A DNA stretch of 9,001 nt from UBA4716 sp036310525 (GCA_036310525.1 JAXJRQ010000194.1:1-9001); one strand, 5' to 3'. Counted from the first letter of the stretch, positions 1-6,610 are shown. The notes: generated by a model from the letters alone, not told the origin. Made by a program: numbers and translations.

Positions 1-773
1 CACCAATAGGCAAGGGACAGCGAGGAATGATTGTGGCACCGCCGAAGGCAGGAAAAACTACCATTTTAAAGGAAATTGCACAGTCAATCACGCATAATCA
101 TCCTGATGTGAAGCTTATAGTTCTTCTTATAGACGAACGTCCCGAGGAAGTAACAGACATGAAGCGGTCGATTGAAGGCGAGGTTATATACTCTACATTT
201 GATCAGATGCCTGAGCATCACTGCAAGATTGCAGAAATGGTGCTTGAACGTGCGCAAAGACTTGTCGAGCAGAAAAAGGACGTTGTAATTCTTATGGACT
301 CGATAACACGTCTTGCACGTGCATACAATCTGACGGTTACACCTACGGGAAGAACGCTTTCGGGCGGTCTTGACCCTGACGCACTATTAAAGCCGAAAAA
401 GTTTTTTGGTGCGGCACGTAATATAGAGGAAGGCGGAAGCCTCACCATTCTTGCAACCGCACTTGTTGAAACAGGCAGCCGTATGGATGATGTTATCTTT
501 GAAGAATTCAAGGGTACGGGCAATATGGAATTAAAGCTTGATAGGAGAATGCAGGAAAGACGTATTTTCCCGGCGATAGATGTTTTAAAATCGGGTACCC
601 GACGTGAAGATGATTTACTCTCACGTAATGAGTATGAGGCTTCATGGACAATCCGTAACGAGCTTACCAAAAACGGTACAATCGAAGCAGCGGCAAAAAT
701 ACTGCAGATTTTAAAAAGTACTCATACCAATGAAGAATTTACAGAAGTGATTACAAAAGGATTGGACAGATAA
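1..773 (+). CDS. rho: Transcription termination factor Rho, C-terminal part (5' truncated by window edge)
   Basis: Rho is a hexameric RNA-dependent ATPase/helicase that ends transcription on untranslated RNA. The visible frame begins at base 3 and gives 256 residues up to TAA at 771-773; the first in-frame ATG (27) is internal, because the codons before it already read the family sequence PIGKGQRG. The whole RecA-like ATPase domain is present: Walker A APPKAGKTT just after the truncation, LIDERPEEV, the Walker B strand VVILMDSITRLARAYN, the Q-loop/R-loop stretch LDPDALLKPKKFFGAARN, and the conserved blocks EEGGSLTILATAL, EEFKGTGNMEL and FPAIDVLKSGTR. The N-terminal RNA-binding domain lies outside the window, so any family-specific N-terminal insertion cannot be judged. 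It converges on the prs-like gene, with a shared hairpin terminator starting two bases after the stop codon. Identification is close to certain. Confidence 0.97.
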   Translation, partial: PIGKGQRGMIVAPPKAGKTTILKEIAQSITHNHPDVKLIVLLIDERPEEVTDMKRSIEGEVIYSTFDQMPEHHCKIAEMVLERAQRLVEQKKDVVILMDSITRLARAYNLTVTPTGRTLSGGLDPDALLKPKKFFGAARNIEEGGSLTILATALVETGSRMDDVIFEEFKGTGNMELKLDRRMQERRIFPAIDVLKSGTRREDDLLSRNEYEASWTIRNELTKNGTIEAAAKILQILKSTHTNEEFTEVITKGLDR

Positions 774-774
774 T

Positions 775-811
775 AAAAATTCCGTTTCGAATTATTCGAA
801 ACGGAATTTTT
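775..811. terminator. Bidirectional intrinsic terminator between convergent rho and prs
   Basis: Bases 775-791 pair perfectly with 795-811 (17 bp, loop TTA); the core is CCGTTTCGAA / TTCGAAACGG. The outer part of the stem is A-rich on the left and T-rich on the right, so an RNA made from either strand ends the hairpin with a U-run. It lies between the rho stop (773) and the stop codon of the convergent prs-like gene (821-823), so it can serve both. Confidence 0.93.
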
Positions 812-820
812 TGTTTAAAG

Positions 821-1948
821 TTATTTCTTAAGCTGGTCAACAAGATTATGAATCTTTGTAACAGGGTCAAGCAAGCTTGAAATTGTATCGTCGTGGTTAA
901 GTGTATCTATAAGCAGTGAAATATACTTCGACATATCAACTTCGCAGTACCAGTCTCTTTCCTTAAGACCCGGGTCTCTGTAAATAAGGTTTGTGGTATA
1001 AATCTTATCCACGATACCGTCTGCATACGCCTTATCAAATACGTCAAGACCGTTACAGAACAGACCGAATGATGTAAACACAAAAATTCTCTTTGCGCCC
1101 TGATTTTTGAGGTTATTTGCAACGTCAATCATTGATTCGCCTGATGAAATCATATCGTCAACTATAATAACGTCCTTGCCGTTGACATCTCTTCCAAGAT
1201 ATTCATGTGCGACAATCGGGTTTTTGCCGTTTTCGATTTTTGAATAGTCACGGCGCTTATAGAACATACCAAGATCAAGCTTCAACACTGAGCTGTAGTA
1301 CATGCATCTTGACATACCGCCCTCATCAGGTGAAATGATAACTGTATCTGATTTATCAAGCGAAATATCGGGAACTGTTCTTATCAAAGCCTTAATCATC
1401 TGATATGTGGGCTGAACATTGTCAAAGCCTGACAGAGGAATAGCGTTGCATATTCTGGGATCGTGTGCGTCAAATGTGATGATATTTGAAACACCCATGT
1501 TCACAAGCTCCTGAAGCATAAGTGCGGCGTCAAGTGATTCACGGCCCATCTTTCTGTGCTGTCTGCCCTCATAAAGCATCGGCATCACAACGGTGACACG
1601 TCTTGCCTTACCGCCCATTGCGGCAATAACTCTCTTAAGGTCCTGGAAGTGGTCGTCGGGACTCATGTGGTTTTCATAACCGTACATTTTGTATGTAACG
1701 CCATGATTGAAGCAGTCACATATAATATAAACGTCATGACCTCTGACTGTCTCGTCAATAACGCATTTGCCTTCGCCTGTACCAAATCTCGGGCAAGTTA
1801 CATGTGTAACATAAGTGGAAACCGATTCATCTTCACGGAACTGCTTCAGATAATTATCAATTCTTGCAGTAATTTCTTCGCAGCCTTTCATGCTGATAAT
1901 ACTCAGTTTTCCTACAATAGGTGAAATGTCGCCTGTTAAATTATTCAT
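821..1948 (-). CDS. prs: Ribose-phosphate pyrophosphokinase (PRPP synthetase) family protein, 375-residue variant
   Basis: The family makes phosphoribosyl pyrophosphate from ribose 5-phosphate and ATP in the cytoplasm, for purine, pyrimidine, His, Trp and NAD synthesis. Recognisable elements in order are: RGHDVYII (about 69-76); MPMLYEGRQHRK (122-133), matching the family's ATP-site PYxxYARQDRK; FDAHDPRI (159-166), matching the DLHA metal/ATP block; SPDEGGMSR (206-214); the flexible-loop KRR (231-233); and the ribose-phosphate loop VDDMISSGES (263-272), where classical enzymes read DDIIDTAGT. At 375 residues it is longer than the usual 310-320, with extra sequence near the N-terminus and after residue 79. 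The start at 1948 is chosen because AAAGGAG (1956-1962) sits 7 bases upstream; a longer frame from 1999 would run over the promoter. Catalytic motifs are kept, so activity is likely, but the altered PRPP loop means regulation and kinetics may differ. A non-catalytic PRPP synthetase-associated role is less likely. Confidence 0.87.
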   Translation of the reverse strand: MNNLTGDISPIVGKLSIISMKGCEEITARIDNYLKQFREDESVSTYVTHVTCPRFGTGEGKCVIDETVRGHDVYIICDCFNHGVTYKMYGYENHMSPDDHFQDLKRVIAAMGGKARRVTVVMPMLYEGRQHRKMGRESLDAALMLQELVNMGVSNIITFDAHDPRICNAIPLSGFDNVQPTYQMIKALIRTVPDISLDKSDTVIISPDEGGMSRCMYYSSVLKLDLGMFYKRRDYSKIENGKNPIVAHEYLGRDVNGKDVIIVDDMISSGESMIDVANNLKNQGAKRIFVFTSFGLFCNGLDVFDKAYADGIVDKIYTTNLIYRDPGLKERDWYCEVDMSKYISLLIDTLNHDDTISSLLDPVTKIHNLVDQLKK

Positions 1949-1955
1949 TGATATT

Positions 1956-1962
1956 CTCCTTT
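1956..1962 (-). promoter_or_regulatory. Ribosome binding site of prs
   Basis: AAAGGAG on the minus strand, 7 bases before the ATG at 1948-1946. It decides the start: the in-frame ATG at 1999 has no such site and lies within the promoter. Confidence 0.85.
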
Positions 1963-1989
1963 TTTCAGATACGTATAATTTACAATATA

Positions 1990-2018
1990 AATATACCATA
2001 TATCGCCTGCTTTTTCAA
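1990..2018 (-). promoter_or_regulatory. Sigma-A type promoter of prs
   Basis: On the minus strand TTGAAA (2018-2013) and TATATT (1995-1990) are separated by 17 bases. Transcription would start near 1983, leaving a leader of about 35 bases. It lies after the stop codon of the upstream metal pump gene, so prs can be transcribed independently. I see no strong hairpin-plus-T-run terminator between the two genes, so some read-through from the pump gene is possible. Confidence 0.7.
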
Positions 2019-2073
2019 GTGACATTATTCCTTTATTTTATACAAATTTCGAACGTTTTTTTATACATTTGTC

Positions 2074-4089
2074 CTATCGCATTGCACGAAGCGAGTTTAA
2101 AACTGCGATAAGAGCCACTCCCACGTCTGCAAAAATGGCAAGCCACATACCTGTAAGACCGAGTGCGCCCGTAAGCATTATAAGAAGCTTGGAGACGATT
2201 GCAAAAACGATATTCTGCCTGATTACGGTCATTGTTTTTTTGGAAATTGAAATTGCCTTTAATATCTTTGACAATTCATCGGTCATTAATACCACATCGG
2301 CAGCTTCAACTGCACTGTCGCTTCCCATAGCACCCATGGCAATGCCCACATCCGACATAGCAAGCGATGGTGCGTCATTGATTCCGTCACCTGCAAATGC
2401 ACAAATTCCTGAAGCTGATTTCATTATTTTTTCAAGTCTGTCAGCCTTGTCTGACGGTAACAGCTCATAAAAAACATTTTCTATACCAAGCTCCTGTGCA
2501 ATATGCATTGCCGAGGATTTAACGTCACCCGTAAGCATTACAACATCTGTATTCTGCGCTTTAAGCTGTGATATTACATGCTTGCTGTCGTCTTTTATTT
2601 CGTCACGGATACAAATTTTTCCTGCATATTCGCCGTCAATGGCAACATAAACGGTTGTGCCGTATTCGTTGTCGACAGTTACCGTAATTCCGTTCTCGTT
2701 CATAAGTGCAATGTTTCCGCAAAGAATGTTTTTACTGTCGATAACAGTTTTAACGCCTCGTCCGGGGATTTCGATGTTGTTTTGTATTATAGAAAAATCA
2801 ATTTCCTTTCCGTAAAATTCTGTAATTGCCTTTGCGACGGGATGGTTGGAATATGCTTCTGCATGTGCCGCCAGACGTATAAGTTCATTTTTATCAATCA
2901 TAGAATCGGTCTGTGACACACGGAATTTGCCCTGAGTAAGCGTACCTGTTTTGTCAAACACTACGGTTTTAAGCTTTGACAGTGCTTCCATATAGCAACC
3001 GCCTTTGATAAGTATTCCATGTTTAGATGCCGCACCTATACCTGCAAAAAATCCAAGTGGTATTGATACGACAAGTGCACATGGACATGACACAACAAGA
3101 AAAATCAACGCACGGTACAGCCATTTTGAAAACTCTCCCGTAATCAGAGAGGGGATAAGTGCAATCATGACAGCCGCCGTAACAACAAATGGTGTGTAGT
3201 ATCTTGAAAATTTTGTTATAAATTGCTCTGCTTTTGCTTTTTTATCACGTGCATGCTCGGTTATTTCGAGGATTTTTGCTACTGTACTTTCGTGATACGA
3301 AGAGCTTACCCTGACATGAACCGCTTCGCCGGTATTTATAAATCCACTAAGAACCGTTTCGCCGGGGACAATGCTCCTTGGCATGCTTTCACCCGTAAGC
3401 GCCACGGTATCCATTATGCCTGTACCTTCGGTCACTACTCCATCAAGAGGGACTTTTTCACCGTTTTTTACAACTATAATATCTCCCGGTACAACTTCCT
3501 CGGGTGATACACGCACGGGTGCTCCGTTTCTTATTACATTTGCATAATCAGGACGTACATCCATCAGCTCTGTAATTGATTTACGGCTTTTATCAACTGC
3601 TTTATCCTGCAAATATTCACCTATGCAATAAAACAGCATGACAGCTGCCGCTTCGGGATATTCGCCTATGATAATTGCACCGATGCTTGCAAGTGACATC
3701 AGGAAATTTTCATCAAAAAGCTGTCCTTTCGCAATGTTTTTAACGGCATTTCTTAAAATCTTATATCCCGATACTGTATATGCTGCAAGATATAATATTA
3801 TTGATAATATTTGCTGTGAGAATGTTCCTGCAATAATTGCCAGTACAAATAAGCACAATCCTGTAAGCATTTCTCTAACGGATGCTCTGCCGCCATGCCC
3901 GTGACCACATCCGCAGGCATGTTCACTATGACTGTGACAGCTACAGCTGTGTGTATGACATGAAGCGTCTGCATCGTGATGTGAACAAATACATTCTTCT
4001 GAATGACAACCGCAGTCAGTATTTTCTTTATGATTGTGTACATTGCTTTTATGTTCATTGCAGTAAATGTGATTATTTCCTTTAGACAT
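2074..4089 (-). CDS. Heavy-metal-translocating P-type ATPase (Zn/Cd/Pb efflux, P1B-2 type)
   Basis: An ATP-driven membrane pump that exports divalent soft metals such as Zn(II), Cd(II) or Pb(II); ZntA/CadA family, 671 residues. Visible parts: a His/Cys-rich N-terminal tail (residues 1-67, with 14 His and 10 Cys); first membrane helices from about 75-150; actuator motif TGES (232-235); metal-site CPC (335-337) in the helix before the phosphorylation domain; DKTGTLTQG with the phosphorylated Asp379; the nucleotide-domain HP dipeptide (416-417); GDGINDAP (567-574); and a final pair of helices with Lys634 and Asp655 (DVG), the pattern expected for Zn/Cd pumps rather than copper pumps. No ferredoxin-like GxTCxxC domain is present. 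The start at 4089 is set by GGAGGGG (4095-4101); the frame is open to 4140, but that ATG overlaps the promoter and operator. Regulation by an ArsR/SmtB-type metal sensor is inferred from the operator upstream. The exact metal cannot be told from sequence. Confidence 0.95.
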   Translation of the reverse strand: MSKGNNHIYCNEHKSNVHNHKENTDCGCHSEECICSHHDADASCHTHSCSCHSHSEHACGCGHGHGGRASVREMLTGLCLFVLAIIAGTFSQQILSIILYLAAYTVSGYKILRNAVKNIAKGQLFDENFLMSLASIGAIIIGEYPEAAAVMLFYCIGEYLQDKAVDKSRKSITELMDVRPDYANVIRNGAPVRVSPEEVVPGDIIVVKNGEKVPLDGVVTEGTGIMDTVALTGESMPRSIVPGETVLSGFINTGEAVHVRVSSSYHESTVAKILEITEHARDKKAKAEQFITKFSRYYTPFVVTAAVMIALIPSLITGEFSKWLYRALIFLVVSCPCALVVSIPLGFFAGIGAASKHGILIKGGCYMEALSKLKTVVFDKTGTLTQGKFRVSQTDSMIDKNELIRLAAHAEAYSNHPVAKAITEFYGKEIDFSIIQNNIEIPGRGVKTVIDSKNILCGNIALMNENGITVTVDNEYGTTVYVAIDGEYAGKICIRDEIKDDSKHVISQLKAQNTDVVMLTGDVKSSAMHIAQELGIENVFYELLPSDKADRLEKIMKSASGICAFAGDGINDAPSLAMSDVGIAMGAMGSDSAVEAADVVLMTDELSKILKAISISKKTMTVIRQNIVFAIVSKLLIMLTGALGLTGMWLAIFADVGVALIAVLNSLRAMR
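3889..4089 (-). other. His/Cys-rich N-terminal metal-binding tail of the P-type ATPase
   Basis: Codons 1-67 of the pump encode a low-complexity, hydrophilic stretch with CGC, CIC, SHH, HTH, CSCHSHSEH and CGCGHGHGG clusters. Such tails in zinc-family P1B pumps replace or precede the folded metal-binding domain and are thought to bind several zinc ions. The first predicted membrane helix follows closely, so this is the whole cytoplasmic N-terminus. Confidence 0.85.
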
Positions 4090-4094
4090 AAATA

Positions 4095-4101
4095 CCCCTC
4101 C
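4095..4101 (-). promoter_or_regulatory. Ribosome binding site of the metal-pump gene
   Basis: GGAGGGG on the minus strand, 5 bases before the ATG at 4089. It fixes the start there and rules out the upstream in-frame ATGs (4140 and 4122), which have no comparable site. Confidence 0.88.
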
Positions 4102-4104
4102 GAT

Positions 4105-4124
4105 ATATGAATATATGCTCATAT
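4105..4124 (-). promoter_or_regulatory. ArsR/SmtB-family-like operator
   Basis: A 20-base imperfect palindrome with arms ATATGA and TCATAT and a perfect central 4 bp. Its core TGAGCATATATTCA (minus strand, 4121-4108) fits the TGAaCAaATaTTCA pattern known for SmtB/CzrA/CadC metal-sensing repressors, with the same spacing. It covers the expected transcription start and lies between the -10 box and the ribosome binding site, where a bound repressor would block initiation until metal releases it. No arsR-type gene is in this window, so the repressor must be encoded elsewhere. Assignment rests on pattern and context only. Confidence 0.72.
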
Positions 4125-4128
4125 GTTC

Positions 4129-4157
4129 ATTATATACCATTGATTTGTATATGTCAA
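4129..4157 (-). promoter_or_regulatory. Consensus sigma-A promoter of the metal-pump gene
   Basis: On the minus strand TTGACA (4157-4152), a 17-base spacer and TATAAT (4134-4129): a perfect match to both boxes. The start point would be near 4122, inside the palindromic operator. A promoter this strong would be costly if always on, which fits control by a repressor. Confidence 0.9.
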
Positions 4158-4194
4158 TATAAAAAAAGATTTTTTAAATATATTTCGGTTATAA

Positions 4195-4230
4195 GGTATA
4201 AAAATAACGGCAGACCATATCTGCCGTTAT
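4195..4230 (-). terminator. Intrinsic terminator of the ftsH-XRE transcript
   Basis: Bases 4204-4214 and 4220-4230 form an 11-bp stem (ATAACGGCAGA / TCTGCCGTTAT) with a 5-base loop. On the minus strand the stem is followed by TTTTTATA. It starts 3 bases after the XRE stop codon and lies upstream of the metal-pump promoter, separating the two transcripts. Confidence 0.87.
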
Positions 4231-4233
4231 ATA

Positions 4234-4560
4234 TTATTTTTCTAAAAAGCTTTCATCACTCAGTAAAAATCGGTAATATGTGGTTAAAGCCTCTATACCC
4301 TTTGAATTAAGCCGGGAAATATCTATACCGACTTTTTTCAGGTTGTTTTGTGAAGGGGAAGTAGTACAAAGCAGATATTCAACAGATACGTTGAGTATAA
4401 TTGAAAGCTTTGAAACCGTTACAAAATCGGGTACTCTCAAGCCGCTTTCCCAGTTTGACACACATGTTCTGCTTACTTCAAGCATCTGTGCAAGCTCTGT
4501 CTGTGTCAGATTGCGCCTCTTCCTCTCCGCTTTGAGCTTCTGCGGGAATGTTTTCATCAT
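4234..4560 (-). CDS. Small XRE-family helix-turn-helix DNA-binding protein
   Basis: A 108-residue protein with one Cro/C1-type helix-turn-helix domain filling about residues 6-66: LKAERKRRNLTQTELAQMLE (helices 1-2), VSRTCVSNWESGLRVPD (recognition helix and following turn) and LSIILNVSVEYLL. A short C-terminal extension (DISRLNSKGIEALTTYYRFL) is helical-looking and may serve for dimerisation. Start choice: tandem ATGs at 4560 and 4557 lie 15 bases or more after GGAGG (4580-4576), a longer gap than ideal; the frame is open to an ATG at 4605, but that has no ribosome binding site and would add a basic segment ahead of the domain. The gene begins inside the ftsH coding region and overlaps it by 83 bases in another frame, suggesting translational coupling and co-transcription. 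Its targets are unknown; regulating its own operon is a reasonable guess only. Confidence 0.85.
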   Translation of the reverse strand: MMKTFPQKLKAERKRRNLTQTELAQMLEVSRTCVSNWESGLRVPDFVTVSKLSIILNVSVEYLLCTTSPSQNNLKKVGIDISRLNSKGIEALTTYYRFLLSDESFLEK

Positions 4561-6535
4561 TTTTTTCTTCTGCAACCTCCGTATCGGGAAGTGTGCTTTC
4601 CTCATCTGTTATATTTTTTACTCTGTTAAATATACTCATGAACTCCTCGCCGCTGATTGTTTCCTTATTAATAAGGAATTCTGCAATTTCGTCAAGAGCA
4701 TCACGATTTTCGGTGAGCAGTTGATATGCTTTGTCATGACATTTTTTAAGAACCTCCACAACTTCACGGTCGATTTCTGTTTTTGTTTCTTCACTGCAGT
4801 TTGAAACATTTCGTCCGTCAAGGTATTTGTTCTGCATACTTTCAAGTCCTGCCATACCGAATTTTTCCGACATGCCATACATTGTTATCATGTTACGTGC
4901 AAGCGCCGTCGCACGCTCAATATCATTTGAGGCACCTGTTGTCATTGTATCAAACACAAGCTCTTCTGCGCATCTTCCGGCAAGAAATACCGTTATCTGA
5001 TCGAGAATTTCGTCTCTCGACATCAGATAATGCTCTTCCTCTTCGGGCATCTGCATAGTATAACCGAGCGAACCCATCGTTCTCGGTACAATGGTGATTT
5101 TCTGTACCGGCTGGGTGTTTTTCTGCAGTGCCGTGGCGAGCGCATGCCCAACCTCATGAAATGCAACAATTCGCTTTTCCTTTGCACTCAAAATTCTGTC
5201 TTTCTTTTCCTTACCTGCAATTATGACCTCAACAGCTTCCATCAAATCTTCCTGAAGAACAACCTGTCTTCCGCAACGTACTGCACGCAGTGCTGCTTCG
5301 TTAATCATATTTGCAAGGTCTGCGCCGACTGCTCCGCTTGTGGCAAGTGCCATTTCATGAAGGTCAACCGAAGGGTCTGTTTTAACGTTTTTGATATGCA
5401 CACGAAGGACATCCTCACGTCCTTTTAGGTCAGGCTTTTCCACTATAATACGTCTGTCAAAGCGTCCCGGTCTTAATAGTGCTTTATCAAGTATTTCGGG
5501 GCGGTTTGTTGCCGCAAGAATTACAAGGCCCTTTGATGAATCAAAGCCGTCCATCTCTGAAAGCAGCTGATTAAGAGTTTGCTCACGTTCGTCATTTGAG
5601 CTTATTTGATTATCTCTTGATTTTCCTATTGCGTCAATTTCATCAATGAATATGATACATGGTGCTTTTGAAGCCGCCTGCTTAAACAAGTCACGCACTC
5701 TTGAAGCACCGACACCGACAAACATTTCCACAAATTCCGAGCCTGACAACGAGAAGAACGGAACATTTGCTTCGCCTGCGACAGCTTTTGCAAGCAGTGT
5801 TTTACCTGTTCCCGGAGGTCCTACAAGAAGCGCTCCCTTTGGCTGTTTTGCGCCTATGGCTGTATATTTTGCGGGGTTGTGAAGAAAGTCCACTATTTCG
5901 TCAAGTGATTCTTTTGCCTCCTCTTGACCTGCAACGTCATTAAAGGTTACGCCGGTTTTCTTTTCTACATTATACATTTTGGCATTGGACTGACCTATGC
6001 CCATTATTCCGCCGCTTCCGCCCATACGCTTGGACATCATTCGCATTACAACTGAGAACAGCAACAGCATAATCAGAAGCGGTAGTATATATGTTACGAA
6101 AAACGCCATAAGCGGATTTGTGTTGGGGATTGCGGTGTAATATGTTACGTTATGGTCATCGAGAAGCTGCAGGAGACGTGTATCGTGTATATATCCGGTA
6201 CGATATATATCACGTGTTTCGTCAAGCAGACGTTCACGAAGCTCATCCGAATCCATTCCGAGTGAGTCCATTATTTTTAACGCTCTTGTGCTTTCCTCGG
6301 GTAAGTTTTCCTTTGGCTTACCGTATATAACATATTGTTCTGCTTTTATTGCAACGGCATCAACCTTATCTGCTTCAACCATTGTGAGAAATTCATCGTA
6401 TGTGATTTCTTTGGATGTGTCCGAACCCATAGGCAGCAGCATGGCATTGAGAAAAATTGTAGCCGCAATGGACAGTACAATAAAAATCACAACAGGATTT
6501 TTCCACGGTTTTATGTCTTTTTTGTTTTTATTCAC
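4478..6535 (-). CDS. ftsH: ATP-dependent membrane zinc metalloprotease FtsH
   Basis: FtsH is a hexameric membrane AAA+ protease that degrades misfolded membrane proteins and some short-lived soluble regulators. Numbered from the chosen GTG start (685 residues): membrane helix about 14-35; an extracytoplasmic domain to about 143; second helix about 144-164; AAA+ module with Walker A GPPGTGKT (239-246), pore loop FVG (272-274), Walker B IIFIDEID with Asp298/Glu299, and the second region of homology TNRPE...RPGRFDRR (343-362); peptidase zinc site HEVGH (460-464, usually HEAGH) with third ligand Asp538 in TTGASNDIERAT. The active site is complete. The acidic C-terminal tail overlaps the XRE gene. 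Start: ATG at 6553 has no ribosome binding site, whereas GTG at 6535 is preceded by GGAAAGGA at good spacing, so the GTG is preferred; the ATG would add six residues. Family assignment is certain, the start less so. Confidence 0.95.
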   Translation of the reverse strand: MNKNKKDIKPWKNPVVIFIVLSIAATIFLNAMLLPMGSDTSKEITYDEFLTMVEADKVDAVAIKAEQYVIYGKPKENLPEESTRALKIMDSLGMDSDELRERLLDETRDIYRTGYIHDTRLLQLLDDHNVTYYTAIPNTNPLMAFFVTYILPLLIMLLLFSVVMRMMSKRMGGSGGIMGIGQSNAKMYNVEKKTGVTFNDVAGQEEAKESLDEIVDFLHNPAKYTAIGAKQPKGALLVGPPGTGKTLLAKAVAGEANVPFFSLSGSEFVEMFVGVGASRVRDLFKQAASKAPCIIFIDEIDAIGKSRDNQISSNDEREQTLNQLLSEMDGFDSSKGLVILAATNRPEILDKALLRPGRFDRRIIVEKPDLKGREDVLRVHIKNVKTDPSVDLHEMALATSGAVGADLANMINEAALRAVRCGRQVVLQEDLMEAVEVIIAGKEKKDRILSAKEKRIVAFHEVGHALATALQKNTQPVQKITIVPRTMGSLGYTMQMPEEEEHYLMSRDEILDQITVFLAGRCAEELVFDTMTTGASNDIERATALARNMITMYGMSEKFGMAGLESMQNKYLDGRNVSNCSEETKTEIDREVVEVLKKCHDKAYQLLTENRDALDEIAEFLINKETISGEEFMSIFNRVKNITDEESTLPDTEVAEEKNDENIPAEAQSGEEEAQSDTDRACTDA
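4576..4580 (-). promoter_or_regulatory. Candidate ribosome binding site of the XRE gene inside ftsH
   Basis: GGAGG on the minus strand within the ftsH 3' end, 15 bases from the first ATG of the XRE frame. The spacing is longer than the usual 5-10 bases. A closer weak AGAAG (about 6 bases away) may contribute. Translation may depend on ribosomes finishing ftsH. Confidence 0.5.
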
Positions 6536-6542
6536 GATTTTT

Positions 6543-6550
6543 TTCCTTTC
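6543..6550 (-). promoter_or_regulatory. Ribosome binding site deciding the ftsH start
   Basis: GAAAGGAA on the minus strand, 7 bases before GTG at 6535-6533. It lies directly after the in-frame ATG at 6553-6551, so that ATG would be upstream of the ribosome binding site. This favours the GTG start. Confidence 0.6.
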
Positions 6551-6581
6551 CATAATTAAACACTGTAATTATCTGTATTAT

Positions 6582-6610
6582 ATTTTATCACGTAAACTGT
6601 TTGTTTTCAA
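6582..6610 (-). promoter_or_regulatory. Likely sigma-A promoter of ftsH (and the XRE gene)
   Basis: On the minus strand TTGAAA (6610-6605), a 17-base spacer and TAAAAT (6587-6582). Transcription would start near 6575, giving about 40 bases of leader to the GTG start. A second -10-like TATAAT lies at 6582-6577 but lacks a good -35 partner. I saw no obvious CIRCE-type or CtsR-type heat-shock operator here. Confidence 0.62.

Noticed and set aside
1556..1924. Open frame on the + strand opposite prs
   Set aside because: Antisense to conserved PRPP synthetase motifs, with no start signals and a composition expected of a chance frame.
1949..1999. Longer PRPP synthetase start at 1999 with 17 extra residues
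   Set aside because: The extra codons overlap the -10 box and expected transcript start, and the AAAGGAG site points to the ATG at 1948.
2041..2070. Possible terminator after the metal-pump gene (ACAAAT ... ATTTGT)
   Set aside because: Only a 6-bp AT-rich stem with a loop of about 19 bases, and no T-run directly after it on the minus strand.
3798..4058. Alternative frame on the - strand within the His/Cys tail and first helix of the metal pump
   Set aside because: It arises from the repetitive Cys/His codons read out of frame; the pump frame has the ribosome binding site and the family motifs.
4090..4140. Longer metal-pump start at 4140 or 4122
   Set aside because: These ATGs lie in the promoter and operator, before or at the expected transcript start; GGAGGGG directs initiation to 4089.
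4280..4804. A 174-codon open frame on the + strand across the XRE gene and the ftsH end
   Set aside because: It is antisense to two clear genes, has no ribosome binding site or recognisable domain, and its sequence reads as the complement of conserved helix-turn-helix and FtsH codons.
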